NCBI GenBank assembly: GCA_037043455.1
Contig: JAWPHD010001146.1
Coordinates: 1 to 64,000, forward strand
DNA: 64,000 nt
Direction of reading: 5' to 3'
From: Cyrtodaria siliqua
Lineage: Eukaryota > Mollusca > Bivalvia > Adapedonta > Hiatellidae
Shown here piece by piece: positions 1 through 10,892 of this stretch (within the stretch, counting starts at the first letter, position 1; each line of letters starts with the position of its first letter). Below the pieces are notes generated by a model, which searched no databases, was not told the DNA's origin, and saw only the letters and a list, made by a program, of their open reading frames with translations. Made by a program: the position numbers and the translations under genes.

Positions 1-1240
1 GATTTTTTTATAAACCAAAACAAATTAATCCCAGAGTTTTCATAAATTTTACCACAATATTCTTTAACGGGATTTTTAACGGCAGTACAAGAAGTTAAAA
101 TTTTGGAGATGTTTGTGGTGGTGCAGGCACTATAATTCGAAATAAAGCGGGCCTTATACGGATTTTAATGTAATTTAGGAATCCAGTACATAGTTGGCAG
201 TTTGTTCTGCTTTTCGTCTATTCCAGCCTTGAAAGTAGTGCTACCGAGTTCAAGAGATAAAACATTGACGTAATGTAGGCGTCAAACAATAATTACATTA
301 TTAGCTGCTTTATCAGCAGGAACTAAACAATTTTTTTATGAAATTCTAGATACCCGATTTTAAATTACGAAAGAAAACCTAGGTCTCGGAGGTAGTAAAG
401 AGTTATAAAAGTTAATACGTGTATCTATAATGTTAAAAGTTGACTTTTTATAAGTAGAAAGAGAGTTTGGGCCCGCATGTTCTCTACGACAAAATTGTAT
501 ACTAAAATCCTCAATGGATTGGGCGATCTGAGCACGACAGGCATTAAAATCGATAGTAGAAGGTAATCTATACTTAGTACCTTTCGAAAACAGATGCCGA
601 ATACGTTTATCAACAATATCAAAATTACCAGTGACGACATGACCTGCTGGAGCATAGCAAACAATTGATGTGTTGCATTCACATTCCGTAGGAGTGTTAT
701 GTATTGTATCAAGTTCAGAAACTATTTTGTTGTAGTTGAAAATAATATTTCTTATAGTTTTTTTTATACTTATAACAAATTACAGGACTTTCTGATTTTG
801 TTTTATATATTTCGGGATAGAATCAACTACATGATTATCTCGAAACATACTAGGCATATCAATGAAATCAATACCTTTATTAAGATATAGTATTCTAAGA
901 AAATGTCTGACGTGATCAGACTCCTTGTCAATACGGGTCGGAATTTTGTGTGTAGATTTGAAGCAATGTTATACAAGGGATCTGTACGAATGAATATTTT
1001 GTCTGCTTCCTCGTCGATCAACTTAAGTGAAGAAATGGACAGAGAGGTAAGCCATGAAATCATAGAGTGCTTACCAGATTGTTTAAAAATAGTATGTAAA
1101 TCAGCGACTGTAATAATTACACGCGATTTACGTTTGATGTTACCATTACGCCTACGACCATGATACATAGAGTTACGCTTTCGAATAGAAAATATAGAAA
1201 AAAAAATCAATATTAGGATATTTTTAAATATATCCTTTGA
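1..1240 (-). mobile_element. Penelope-like retroelement fragment (nuclease-RT linker and start of RT), degenerate
   Basis: Read on the minus strand from 1210 downwards, the frames encode the region between the nuclease and the reverse transcriptase: a basic SIRKRN-like stretch, then TVADLHTIFKQSGKHS and LIDEEADKIFIRTDPLY. These match the better preserved + strand copy at 15772-16383. Below about 712 the frame is broken but still resembles the APAGH..TGN region that precedes the RT. The piece runs off the left edge of the window. Bases 1-420 resemble 15250-15770. At about 1240 it stops against the 28-bp satellite with the same junction sequence as at about 19928. It carries stops and frameshifts and is a relic. 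Confidence 0.7.
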
Positions 1241-1244
1241 ACAT

Positions 1245-2945
1245 GTAACTCGTTAAACTATAAAGTGCACATATAAATAGTTAAACTGTAAAGTGCGAAT
1301 ATAAATCGTTAATCTGTACGGTGCACATATAAATCGATAAACTGTAAGTTGCACATAAAAATCGTTGAACTCTAAGATGTACATATATACCTAGCTAAAT
1401 TGTAAGGTGCACATATAAACAGTTAAACTCTAAGGTGCACATATAAATAGATAATTGTAAGGTGCACATATAAACCGGTAAACTGTAAGGTACACATATA
1501 AAACGTTAAACCGCAATGTGCGCATATTGATAGTTAAACTGTAAGATACACATGTCATTAGTTAAACTATAAGGTGCACATATAAATAGTTAAAATTTAA
1601 GGTGCACATATAAATCGTTAAACTGTAAGATGCACAAAAATCAATAAACTGTAAGGCGCACATATCAATCGTTCAACTGTAAGGTGTACATATAAAGCGT
1701 TAAACTGTAAGATACACATATAACAGTTAAACTTTAAGGTGTACATATAAGTCGATAAACTGTAAGGTATACATATAAATAGTTAAGACTGTAAGATACA
1801 CATATAAATAGCTTAACTTTAAGGTGTACATGTAAGTCGTTAAACTGTAAGGTATACATAGAAATAGTTAAACTGTAAGATACACATATAAATAGTTAAA
1901 TTTTAAGGTGTACATAAAAATCGTTAAACTGTGAGGTGTACATTTAAATCGTTGAACTGTAAGTTGCACATAAAAAAAGGTAAACTGTAAGGTGAACATA
2001 TAAATCGTTAAACCGTTAAGTGCAAATATAAATTGTTCAACTGTAAGGTTTACATATAAACAGTTGATCTGTAAGGTGCAAATATACATCGTTAAACTGT
2101 AAGGTGCCCATATAAATCGTTAAACTGCAATGTGCAAATATATATCGCAAAACTGTAAGATGCCCATATAAATCGTTAAACCGTAAAGTGCAGATATAAA
2201 TCGTTAAACTGTAAGTTTGCTATATATATATAGTTAAACTTTAAGGTGCTCATATAAATCAATAAACTGTAAGATGGACATATAAATCGTTAAACCGTAA
2301 AGTACAAATATAAATTCTTAAACTGTAAGGTGCAAAATAATTATAAATTTAACAAATATATATAAAAATTGTTTAACTGTAAGGTGCACATACAAATAGT
2401 TAAACTGTAAGGTGCACATATAAATTGTTAAACTGTAAGATGCAGATGTACATCATTTAACTTTAAGGTACCCATATAAATCGTTAAACCGTAAAGTACA
2501 AATATAAATAGTAAACTGTAAAATGCGCATATAAATAGTTAAACTGTAAGGTAATCATGAAATAAATTGTTAAACTGTAAGGTGCACATGTAAATCGTTA
2601 AAATGAAAGTTGCACATATAAATCTTTAAACTTTAGGGTGCGCATATAAATCGTTAACCTGTATGGTGCACATATACATATCGGTAAACTGTAAGGATCA
2701 TATATAAATTATTAAACCGCAAGGTGCACATATAAATAGTTAAACTGTAAGGTGCACATATAAATAGTTAAACTATAAGGTGCACATATAAATAATTAAA
2801 CTGTAAGGTAATCATATAAATTGTTAAAATGTAAGGTGCACATGTAAATCGTAAAAATGCAAGGTGCACATGTTAATCGTTAAAATGCAAGGTGCACATG
2901 TAAATAGTTAAACTATAATGTGCACATATAACTAATTACAATGTA
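1245..2945. repeat. 28-bp satellite array
   Basis: About 60 imperfect tandem units of 28 bp, made of the blocks GTTAAACTGTAAG, GTGCAC and ATATAAATC/AG. Units vary mainly at the C/A before GTTAAA and in the GTGCAC core. Because 28 is not a multiple of 3, translations cycle every 28 residues, so the open frames inside are artefacts. The same satellite recurs at 10640, 19929, 20516, 29535, 32689, 43406, 44525 and 49042. Confidence 0.95.
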
Positions 2946-3404
2946 ACGTGATATGTTTTCTTAATTCCATTAACAATGATTTGTCTAAACATATATTTAT
3001 TATGAGCGATACATATTTAATTTAATACGTAAACATTTGAAGCAACTTAATATTTTCGCCCTATTTTCCATGTCGACTTGTAAGTGAGGAAGTGTTGATT
3101 CTTACGGATGGTGGAGGGGTTGCAGCCAGGAAAAGTGGTCTGCCTCCACCACAACAAATTCGACCGCGATATATATTCTTGCATGTGCTATTAATGACTT
3201 GAAAGACCATATAAACAAATCTATTTTAAAAGGACACACGACAATTTTGATTTTTTAAAACTTGCGACGTCGCGTTAGTTTTCTATAGTTAACTTGCATA
3301 TCGAGGGGAATAAAAATAGTTTTACACTGAACCCTCGACATGTTCAAGTATATAGTAATAATTAATAATTATTTGAACAGTTCGATACAAATTTCGTTTG
3401 CATG
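2946..3404. other. Duplicated non-coding block upstream of gene copy 1
   Basis: A stretch of about 430 bp between the 28-bp satellite and the TTGTTGATTAC microsatellite, with close relatives at 21776-22220 and 36505-36940. It contains a GTCGACTT..AAGTGAGGAAGTG segment, a CCTCCACCAC segment and TTCGACCGCGATATATA. No convincing ORF, RNA gene or splice structure is visible. A short inverted piece of it also occurs near 56820-56856, in intron 3 of gene copy 4. Its function is unknown. Confidence 0.7.
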
Positions 3405-4043
3405 TTACTGTTGTTGATTACTGTTGTTGATTACTGTTGATTACTGTTGTTGATTACTGTTGTTGATTACTGTTGTTGATCACTGTTGTTGATTATTGTT
3501 ATTGATTACTGTTGTTACTGTTGTTTATTACTGTTGTTACTGCTGTTGATTACTGCTGTTGATTACTGTTGTTGATTACTGTTGTTGATTACTGTTGTTG
3601 ATTACTGTTGTTGATTGCTGTTTTTCGCTGTTCTTGATTACTGTTGTTACTGTTGTTGATTACTGTTGTTGATTACTGTTGGTGATTACTGTTGTTACTG
3701 TTGTTGATTGCTGTTGTTACTGTTGATTATTACTATTGTTACGGTTGTTGTTTACTGTTGTTGATTACTTTTTTTGATTACTGTTGTTGATTACCGTTGT
3801 TGATTACTGTTGTTGATTATTGTTGTTGATTACCGGTGATTACTGTTGTTGATTACTGTTGTTGATTATTGTTGTTGATTACCGGTGATTACTGTTGTTG
3901 ATTACTGTTGTTGATTACTGTTGTTGATTATTGTTGTTGATTACCGGTGATTACTGTTGTTGATTACTGTTGTTGATTATTGTTGTTGATTACCGGTGAT
4001 TACTGTTGTTGATTACTGTTGTTGATTACTGTTGTTGATTACA
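3405..4043. repeat. TGTTGTTGATTAC microsatellite array
   Basis: An imperfect array of 13-bp TGTTGTTGATTAC units mixed with shorter TGTTGTTAC units, with strong strand asymmetry (T/G on the + strand). The same array type lies just upstream of gene copies 2 and 3, ending about 310-360 bp before each TATA box. Confidence 0.95.
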
Positions 4044-4382
4044 ATGCGCCAGTAAGAGCTGACATTCTAGATGCTTTTTCTTTTCAATAAAGAGACCTTA
4101 AATATGAAATGTAATCAACTATCTTTTATCATTTGTAAAAGCTAAAACATTTAGTCAAATTAATTTGATGTGATCAACAGTTTACAAGTAAAATGTCATA
4201 AAGTCAGAAAAATCTTACGGTATTTTATTTGTAAATTATGCTCTAATAAACACATATTACTGAAAATTACTAAACTATCGCTTTTTCCGTAAGAATTGCC
4301 AAGGGCGGGTTATACCAGGAAGTAAAGGTCAGTTTGATGTAACATCTTCAGGTATATAAGCCACGGTTGTCCGGTGTAGCTT
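4044..4382 (+). promoter_or_regulatory. Promoter of gene copy 1 (TATA box 4353-4360)
   Basis: A conserved region with TATATAAG at 4353-4360 and a pyrimidine-rich TTACTTCTC start region about 30 bp downstream. The same order (a GGAAGT ETS-like site, GATGTAAC, TATATAAG, CGGTTGTC.GGT, TTACTTCTC) precedes all four copies, including the diverged copy 4. Exon 1 is untranslated, from about 4383 to 4412, and ends at the donor GTAAGTAG. The transcription start is inferred from TATA spacing. Confidence 0.7.
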
Positions 4383-4893
4383 TACTTCTCCTCTTCGAGC
4401 GTCAAACACATAGTAAGTAGAAACATGTTTGTACAATTTATAATTTTATTTTAAACATATTTGATAAAAGTGAATACGATTGGATTAAAATATCAGGCAT
4501 TGACTGCAATTCTATAAATGCTTAAAACTTGTTAAATCATTATGTGAGATTTTTTGAGTATGAAGCCACTCTTCAATTATATAAATAGAGGGCTATGTTA
4601 TGTTAAGTTAAGTCCTTAATGCACTGTATGCATTTAGCATAGTTCCGCGCTCAGACTTCATCAATACAAACCAGTTTTGCGAAACACTATTATTTGGACT
4701 GACAAGGGATGTTTTACCTAGAGTGGCCCTTGGTTCGAATACCTGATTGTTGATAAAGTCTCTCCCTGTAATGAAAACCATGGACTTGTAACTGCAGACT
4801 ATAACGGCATATGGCTTTATTGTCGAGACCAAAGCCGAAAACAAAATATTATTTTTCTTAATATATTAAATTTTATTACAGAATCAATAAATC

Positions 4894-7800
4894 ATGAAGA
4901 CCTTCGCCGTCGCCGCTGTGGCTATTGCCTGCGTGATCGCCATGGCTATGGCCAACTATGCCCCATACGGGTACGGAGGGTACGGTGGTGTACAGTCCGG
5001 GGGTGGACTCGGGGGTGGACTCGGCGGTGGCTGTAAGTAGACAATAAATACAACATTTGTTATAATTACCAGTATGTAGGAACAGCTATGTGTTAATTAT
5101 GTCGCCTCTGATTAAAAAAACCCATATGACTACCCACAAACGCACACTTGTTTCAAATAACAATAATTTACAGTTGTTGATATGGCGTGCATTAATCATT
5201 CGTTTAAAGCATATACTGCACACATTTTCTTACAAATGTATACAATCTGACGTGTTTGATTTTTTTGGTCATCAAATATAAACATTTTTTTCGCGGATAG
5301 TTAAAATCTCTATCATTAACGGCGTATGCACGGACACTTTGACAAGGAGCTATATTGCAATTATCCACTGATATCAACTATCCACTGATATCAATTATCT
5401 ACTGATATAAATTATCCACTGATATCAATTAGCTGCTGATATCAATTATCCACTGATATCAATTAGCTACTAATATCAGTTATCCACTGATATTAATTAT
5501 CTACTGATATCAATCAAGTAACGCGCATTATGAAATATCTGTCATTTACCACCGGCGTTTCAAACCACATGAACGTTGAAAAACTAAGAATTACTTTTAA
5601 TATTTACTTATTTTCACGTCGCTATTGTACAAACAGTAACGTGTCTTAGGAGAATGATAATGCTATCTTCTACTGACTACCGTCTGTGTAGTTTTAGACA
5701 GTAGGGTGGCCATTTTCTAAAGTAACACTTTGGATGCGTGCACACTTGCCAATAGCTCCGCCTTTCTATTAAGACATATATTGGATGTGTGCACAATAGC
5801 CTGCTTGCAAAGAGAAGTTTATTCGAAAACAAATAGACGCTATTTTTTTTTCAACATAATGAATGTAAATATCAGGGTTAAGCGAATCACGTTATAGCTG
5901 AGGCCTTAACAAAAATAGATTGTATATAAGAAATAATTTAAAGAAAAACACGACCCGCTAATGTCCCTATTTTCTTATCTGTGTTTCTTTCTCTTTTAGT
6001 GTTGGGCCTTCTCGCCTTGCTGTTCTTGTTGCCCCTGCTGTTCGGCGGCAGCTTGGGAGGCTTGGGCGGCGGATCCACAGGTACGGGATCAACCACCATC
6101 ATCTACGGAAACTTCTCCGCCCCGTAAGTATTCAGGTTGTCTAAATGAACATTGTATTTATTACGAATAATAACTACAATTAACGATCTATTTGACGTCT
6201 ACAGCACAATATGTCTCATATTTTTAGTTGGAGCCTTGAAATAAATGCTTGTTATCAAGATCGTTTAGTAATAATCAGCGCATACTTTGTACCTCGACAA
6301 CATAATTAATATTTAACGTTATTTCATTGGATGAAACCTAACACGTGACTTCGTTTCCAAATGGTTTACATATGTATGAACTTTGACTGGAGGAACTACT
6401 TTTCTTGCGTGATAGTGGAACTTTTATCTTCTTTTACATTCTCAGTCTTAGTGTTATTTTTTACTGGTACTGGTCCTTTGGGACCAACGAGCCCAATATA
6501 TGTGGCTTTGAAGTAGAATACCGCTTATGCCGGTGCTAGGGGGCGTGAGAAGTGTTGCTTCTTTCATTACATCTCATGAAAAGACTCAATAAAACCGAGT
6601 CTTCTGCTTTATTCTCTTAATTGTGTTTGTTGCTCTCAAAGGATCACATTTATCAGTATTTATTAAAAAGTAATTTTTAAACGAAGGGTTGGACTTATCA
6701 GTGTTAACTGTGATGTAGTCTATGGCATGTATGCATGTTTTAACTTTGCCGAATCTCGTGCACATTTAACACGAACCATTCGGAATGTAAGTAATGTACT
6801 CTTAGCAATAGATAGAGATTTTAAAGAGATGGGGCAGTTTTTCAGGGACTGGAGTCAATCGGAGAGAAGTATGGGTGTATAAAGCCGTCATACTGTGTTT
6901 CAGTTTTATATTCGATGTATCTATGAACTAAACTAAGCCCCAAAAGCAAACAAGCCGTCCGATTTAATTAAATAGTTTGGTCTGGAAAACTCGAATACTT
7001 CGCTAGATTTTGTTACATATATGTCATGAATACTAATAATGTGATGCGTTAAGGCTCTAAGAAATTCATGTTTACTAGGCTTTGACCTATCAATATTTCA
7101 AGAAGCAAAAGCTTATGGTTCTCTACCAAGGTTGTTCAAATGGTGACCCTGTGGTCAAATTTGGCCGCCACGCAGGTCACAGTTTTCCATAGAGTTATAT
7201 AGTAAAGTCATTCAGCGCTCTTCTTCTCCGAAACTACAAGAGCTAGACTAAGTGGTTTAATATTTATAATGTAACATAAGGTTATATTCCTAGAATGCTT
7301 ATAATGGGACTGTTACAAATAAATAACTTCTATTCCTTTAATGTAAAGGCTTCTTTACATTAGGCGGAAGTCAAGGACAGTGAAAGCATAAATTATTATA
7401 ATAAAATTTTATTAATTCAAATTGAAACGTTGAAAATGACGTAAAATACAAACGAACAAAGAAGTCAAATTAAAACAATCAGTGATTTATAAGTGACATA
7501 TTTTTAGTATTATACAAAAGTGATATCGTCACATCAGTGATGACTTTGACGGAACTACTTTTTTTACCATTTTTGTATTAAATGGTCCTGTAGATTGATA
7601 CTGCTTTCAACCAGCAAATAAATTTAACGGCTCATTTCAGAATCTCCCAAATGTATTCATACGCGAGGGCACCTTACGTGGGTGGGGTGGGATTGGGGTT
7701 GGGGAGTATTTTCAATTAAATATATCTAAAAGGTCGCTGATATGTATATAATAAACAGAATAATCAACATTCTCAGTGTGATACGAACAATATGTCTGTC

Positions 7801-8358
7801 TTCGAACTCTTTTTTTAACAGAATTACGTGTTCTCGTGAAATATTTTTCGTATCACACTGAGATTGTTGATTATTCTCTATACGTTTTATCATATGTAGA
7901 GCAAACCAATGTATCATCGACACCTTGTGGAAATGACACCTTGTGGAAATAAACTTTAGTGATAGAAATACACTTTCATTTAATTATATGATTGTACTAT
8001 TAATAGAAACATAAACCAAATGTGAAACTGACAGTAACATGCGGCTCAAGTCAATGCAAGTGTACATATCAGTTGAAGCTGAAATACATGTTGGTGGTTT
8101 ACAGTTAAACATGTATTTGGACTGAACCCAACCATTCTTCCATATCGCTTCTAGTCCTTTTAAGCGTGTGTATTAGTAAAGGTAGTATTGCCTATCGGAG
8201 TGTTGCAACAAAGTCCGCTAGGTGGCGTCACAATCAACTACGAGGCATCGTCCGATGCTATCTTACTATTAAATACCCCAATATGCGAATACTAGTACAC
8301 ATTACAAAGCACTTATAACATGTAACGTTCATTTATTTTCAGAACTGGTGGCAAGTAA
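4894..8358 (+). CDS. Small secreted Gly/Leu-rich protein, gene copy 1 (spliced)
   Basis: Coding exons are 4894-5032, 6000-6123 and 8343-8358, with an untranslated exon 1 at about 4383-4412. Introns are 4413-4881, 5033-5999 and 6124-8342, all GT-AG with GTAAGTA donors and pyrimidine-rich acceptors. The joined frame is 279 nt, or 92 residues plus TAA. Residues 1-20 are a signal peptide (MKTF, hydrophobic core, AMA before the likely cut). Residues 21-35 are Tyr/Gly-rich (NYAPYGYGGYGG), 36-46 a Gly/Leu linker, 47-61 a Leu-rich hydrophobic block with one proline, 62-79 a Gly/Ser/Thr linker, and 80-92 a tail with the sequon NFS at 84-86 and TGGK at the end. The only cysteine is in the signal peptide. 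Phase agreement and conservation in four copies support the model. I do not recognise the family; a matrix-type or membrane-active secreted peptide would fit. Codons are GC-rich against AT-rich surroundings. Confidence 0.87.
5363..5522. repeat. 17-bp GATATC minisatellite in intron 2 of copy 1
   Basis: About nine tandem units of the form ATTATCCACTGATATCA. The same array sits at the same intron position in copy 2 (about 1.3 kb long) and copy 3 (about 0.3 kb). The palindrome TGATATCA lies within each unit. Confidence 0.92.
6447..6668 (+). mobile_element. Small non-autonomous inverted-repeat element in intron 3 of copy 1
   Basis: This segment of about 220 bp is absent from the same intron in copies 2 and 3, where TTTCTCACTCTCAAAAAGC continues without it. 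Its ends are imperfect inverted repeats (ACTGGTA..GGTCCTTTGGG against the complement of CAAAGGATC..TTATCAGT). It holds a perfect hairpin, AAGACTC, a 9-nt loop, GAGTCTT (6581-6603). A related copy in the opposite orientation lies at 10165-10313. Confidence 0.7.
7757..7877. repeat. Foldback element in intron 3 of copy 1
   Basis: 31-bp arms at 7757-7787 and 7847-7877 are inverted repeats matching at 30 of 31 positions (start AGAATAATCAAC, inner end GTGATACGAA), around a 59-nt loop. Copies 2 and 3 lack it, so it is likely a MITE insertion. Confidence 0.8.
8215..8228 (+). promoter_or_regulatory. CTCF-like motif in intron 3 of copy 1
   Basis: CCGCTAGGTGGCGT fits the animal CTCF core CCRSYAGRKGGCRS at 13 of 14 positions. 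It is kept at the same place in copies 2 (27107-27120) and 3 (41614-41627). Binding is an inference from the motif. Confidence 0.4.
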
Positions 8359-8500
8359 ATGATAGAGGACATAGTATTTGGCTCGAACAACATGTGTCAC
8401 GAGTGGCCGATGTTTACAACGTGTTTTGCACGTGCACGTGTTTCGTTGAGCAGTTGTTATATAGCTGTTATTTATTTAAAATAAATTGTTATTACATCAA
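8359..8500 (+). other. 3' UTR and poly(A) signal of copy 1
   Basis: Sequence after the stop is conserved in all four copies, including the alternating GCACGTGCACGTG at 8428-8440 and AATAAA at 8480-8485. The cleavage site is not visible; about 8500 is an estimate. Confidence 0.7.
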
Positions 8501-8664
8501 CATATATATTATTTTTCTTTCGCATCCTGATACAATTTTATGTTGTTTTAGTTAGTGCGTATTATTTAAAATACTATTGTAATGGTGGTTTAAGGCACGC
8601 CAACACTAAACGGTTACATGAGGCCAACATAAATGCACATTTTAGGTCAGCTTTCATTAACATC

Positions 8665-8762
8665 GAAAAATAGGCATAGAAGGGCTCAGACTGGTGAAAT
8701 ATAGGCATAGAAGGACTCAGACTGGTGAAATATAGGCAAAGAAGGGCTCAGACTGGTGAAAT
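8665..8762. repeat. 31-bp minisatellite downstream of copy 1 (about 3 units)
   Basis: Three units built on GGCATAGAAGGGCTCAGACT followed by GGTGAAATATA. The array is expanded to about 21 units after copy 2 and about 27 units after copy 3. Confidence 0.9.
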
Positions 8763-8784
8763 AAGAGCACGTTGAATTTAACAA

Positions 8785-8817
8785 CTATTGGTCTGCCATC
8801 TTTATAAAAAGAAAGAT
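8785..8817. mobile_element. Left end of a 150-bp inverted-repeat element, interrupted
   Basis: Matches the left terminus (CTATTGGTCTGCCATC, then TTTATAAAAA) of complete elements at 28215-28364 and 42791-42940. Here it continues directly into Penelope-like terminal sequence, so the rest was lost or displaced. Confidence 0.7.
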
Positions 8818-10640
8818 CGGACAGGGAAAGTAGCATTCAAGGAGGACAGTCAACCACAAAACACAGAAACAAACAACCAAACAGACAAACAGATGGCTAA
8901 AGTAATAATAAATACAAACGACATCACAAACACAAAAGGGTTGACAATAGGGCTACCGCCTTGGAACGGTCCCACTGGGGGTTTAAACCGGTTCTAGGGT
9001 GCACCAAACCTCACACTTACCCTACTGTCATCCCATTAAAACAGGACAGTGTAAATAAACACATCCCCGCCATGATCTAATCTCTAACCAACAAGGCAGC
9101 ATCAATATGCTCGTGTAAATATAATACAAAAAACAATAGCATAGAAAGCCACAATGAAGGTACTCAATGACTTGGCAGAAGCCAGAGCAGCAAGAAAATA
9201 AACCATTAAGGGCACGACAAGACAGATCATAGACAAATATCAAACGCCACTGTCCCAATGGGCTTTAGGTAGGCGTCATCATAGGGCCCACAGCCTGCCA
9301 GGTCATCGTACAATTAAAGAGGAAAGAATAGTGGCGAACTGTAAAAGGGTCCACCATCAAGCATGCAGTACGTTGCAAAATGATAGGGTCATAACCTTTT
9401 TTGATAAACTTTTTAACAAGTTTAACAAAGATAGTATGAAAGTGATCATGACCAAGAATCTTACGAAGTTTATAAATCACCATAGAAGTCAGGTTGTGAT
9501 AGTCCTTATCGGAAAAGAGTCCTTAAATTACTTTTATATTTGGAAAGAAGATCAGGGTTACGATAATAAAAGTTTGCAAAGGTTTTACGAAGTTTGTGTT
9601 AACGGTAACCCCGATTGAGCAGCTTTTTAGTTATACAAAGGATACGAATGTTAAAGACCTCAACTCGAGTACAAGCTCTTGAAAAACAAATAAGTTGAGA
9701 TACACAAACCCCATAAGAAGTTGCTCGGGGAACATCCCAATCCAAGTGGGGATAATTAACAATGTCAAAATTAAAATCATCTCTCTTGTCATAGATTTTG
9801 CTAATTATTTCACCATTTTCAATCGAGAGATCTAAATCAATAAAAGAAGCGTTATTATCAGATATATTGGCTTTGTTAAGCTGAAGTTCTTTTGGAAAGA
9901 AAGGGTTGTTAATGTTCAATATGTCATTTAGATACCGAAAAATACCGAGAGGTGTCATTAAAGGCTTCACTAACATCTGCCTGGGTATCTGGTGAAAGAC
10001 TCAACATGAAAACTCTTATATATCAAAATAAAAACAAATCTGCGACAAGTTGTGCACAGTTCGTACCCATAGGGATACCAACATTTTGTCTATAAACGGT
10101 GGTTCCATTCCTGACGAAAATATTATCTAATAGGAAGATGAGTGCCTCACAATCTTCATAGCAAAAAATACTGATAAAGGTGATCCTTTGGGACCAATAA
10201 ACACAATTACGAGAATAAAGCAGCAGACTCGGTTTTATTGAGTACGTTCATGAGAAGTAATGAAAGAAGCAACACCTCTCACGCCCTCTAGCACCGGCTT
10301 AAGCGGTATTCTACAAGTCCACATAGAATTATTGTTTAAACTGCCGTTAGTAAAAACGGTTTAATATTATCACATGCCAAAAATGTAGTATTTTCTCTAG
10401 AGAATGTTTTTTGAATAAGAGAAATTATCTTGTCTTTAATAAGGTGTTGTGGTAAGGTTGTATATAGTGTAGAGAAGTCATAAGTGCTTATTGATGAAAC
10501 TTGACCTTTACTGACAATTTTATCAAGAACTTCTCCTGAGCTTTTTATAGACCAAAATAAATTAATCCCAGAATTTAGGAATCCAGTATATGATAGGCAG
10601 TTTGTTTTGCTTATCGTTTAAACCAGCTTTGAAAGTAGTG
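8805..10640 (-). mobile_element. Penelope-like element, RT core and 3' end, degenerate
   Basis: Minus-strand frames at 9599-9976 and 9265-9483 encode the RT palm and thumb (FRYLNDILNINNPFF, IYDKRDDFNFDIVNYPHLD, SYGVCVSQLI) and the C-terminal KKGYDPIILQRTACL region. The catalytic pair reads YLND where sibling copies have YLDD, so an active-site Asp is lost. Bases 8805-9050 are the terminal non-coding block shared with 17386-17655, 30188-30440 and 51245-51372. The upstream part reaches the fingers region near 10600 and then meets the 28-bp satellite. A small element is inserted at 10165-10313. Confidence 0.75.
10165..10313 (-). mobile_element. Small non-autonomous element inserted in a Penelope-like RT
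   Basis: Relative of the element in intron 3 of gene copy 1 (the reverse complement matches about 6513-6660). It interrupts RT sequence that is continuous in the copies at 14480-14530 and 31890-31950. The terminus ACTGATAAAGGTGATCC is preserved. Confidence 0.7.
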
Positions 10641-10892
10641 CACCGAAATCGATAAAATGTAAAGTGCACATATAAATAGTTAAACTGTAATATGCACATA
10701 TAAATCGTTAAACAGAAAATTGCAACTATAAATAGCTAAACTGCAAGGTGCACATACAAATTGTTAAACTGTAAGGTGCACATATAAGCAGATAAACTGT
10801 AAGGGGCACATATAAATCTTTAAACTGTAAGGTTAGATATAAATCGTTAAAGTGCAAGGTGCACATATAAATAATTAAACTGTAAATATAAA
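10640..10892. repeat. 28-bp satellite, short array
   Basis: About nine units of the same 28-bp satellite, between two Penelope-like fragments. Confidence 0.9.

Noticed and set aside
3405..4043. Possible CRISPR-like array of regular repeats
   Set aside because: Repeats are directly adjacent without unique spacers, and the context is eukaryotic.
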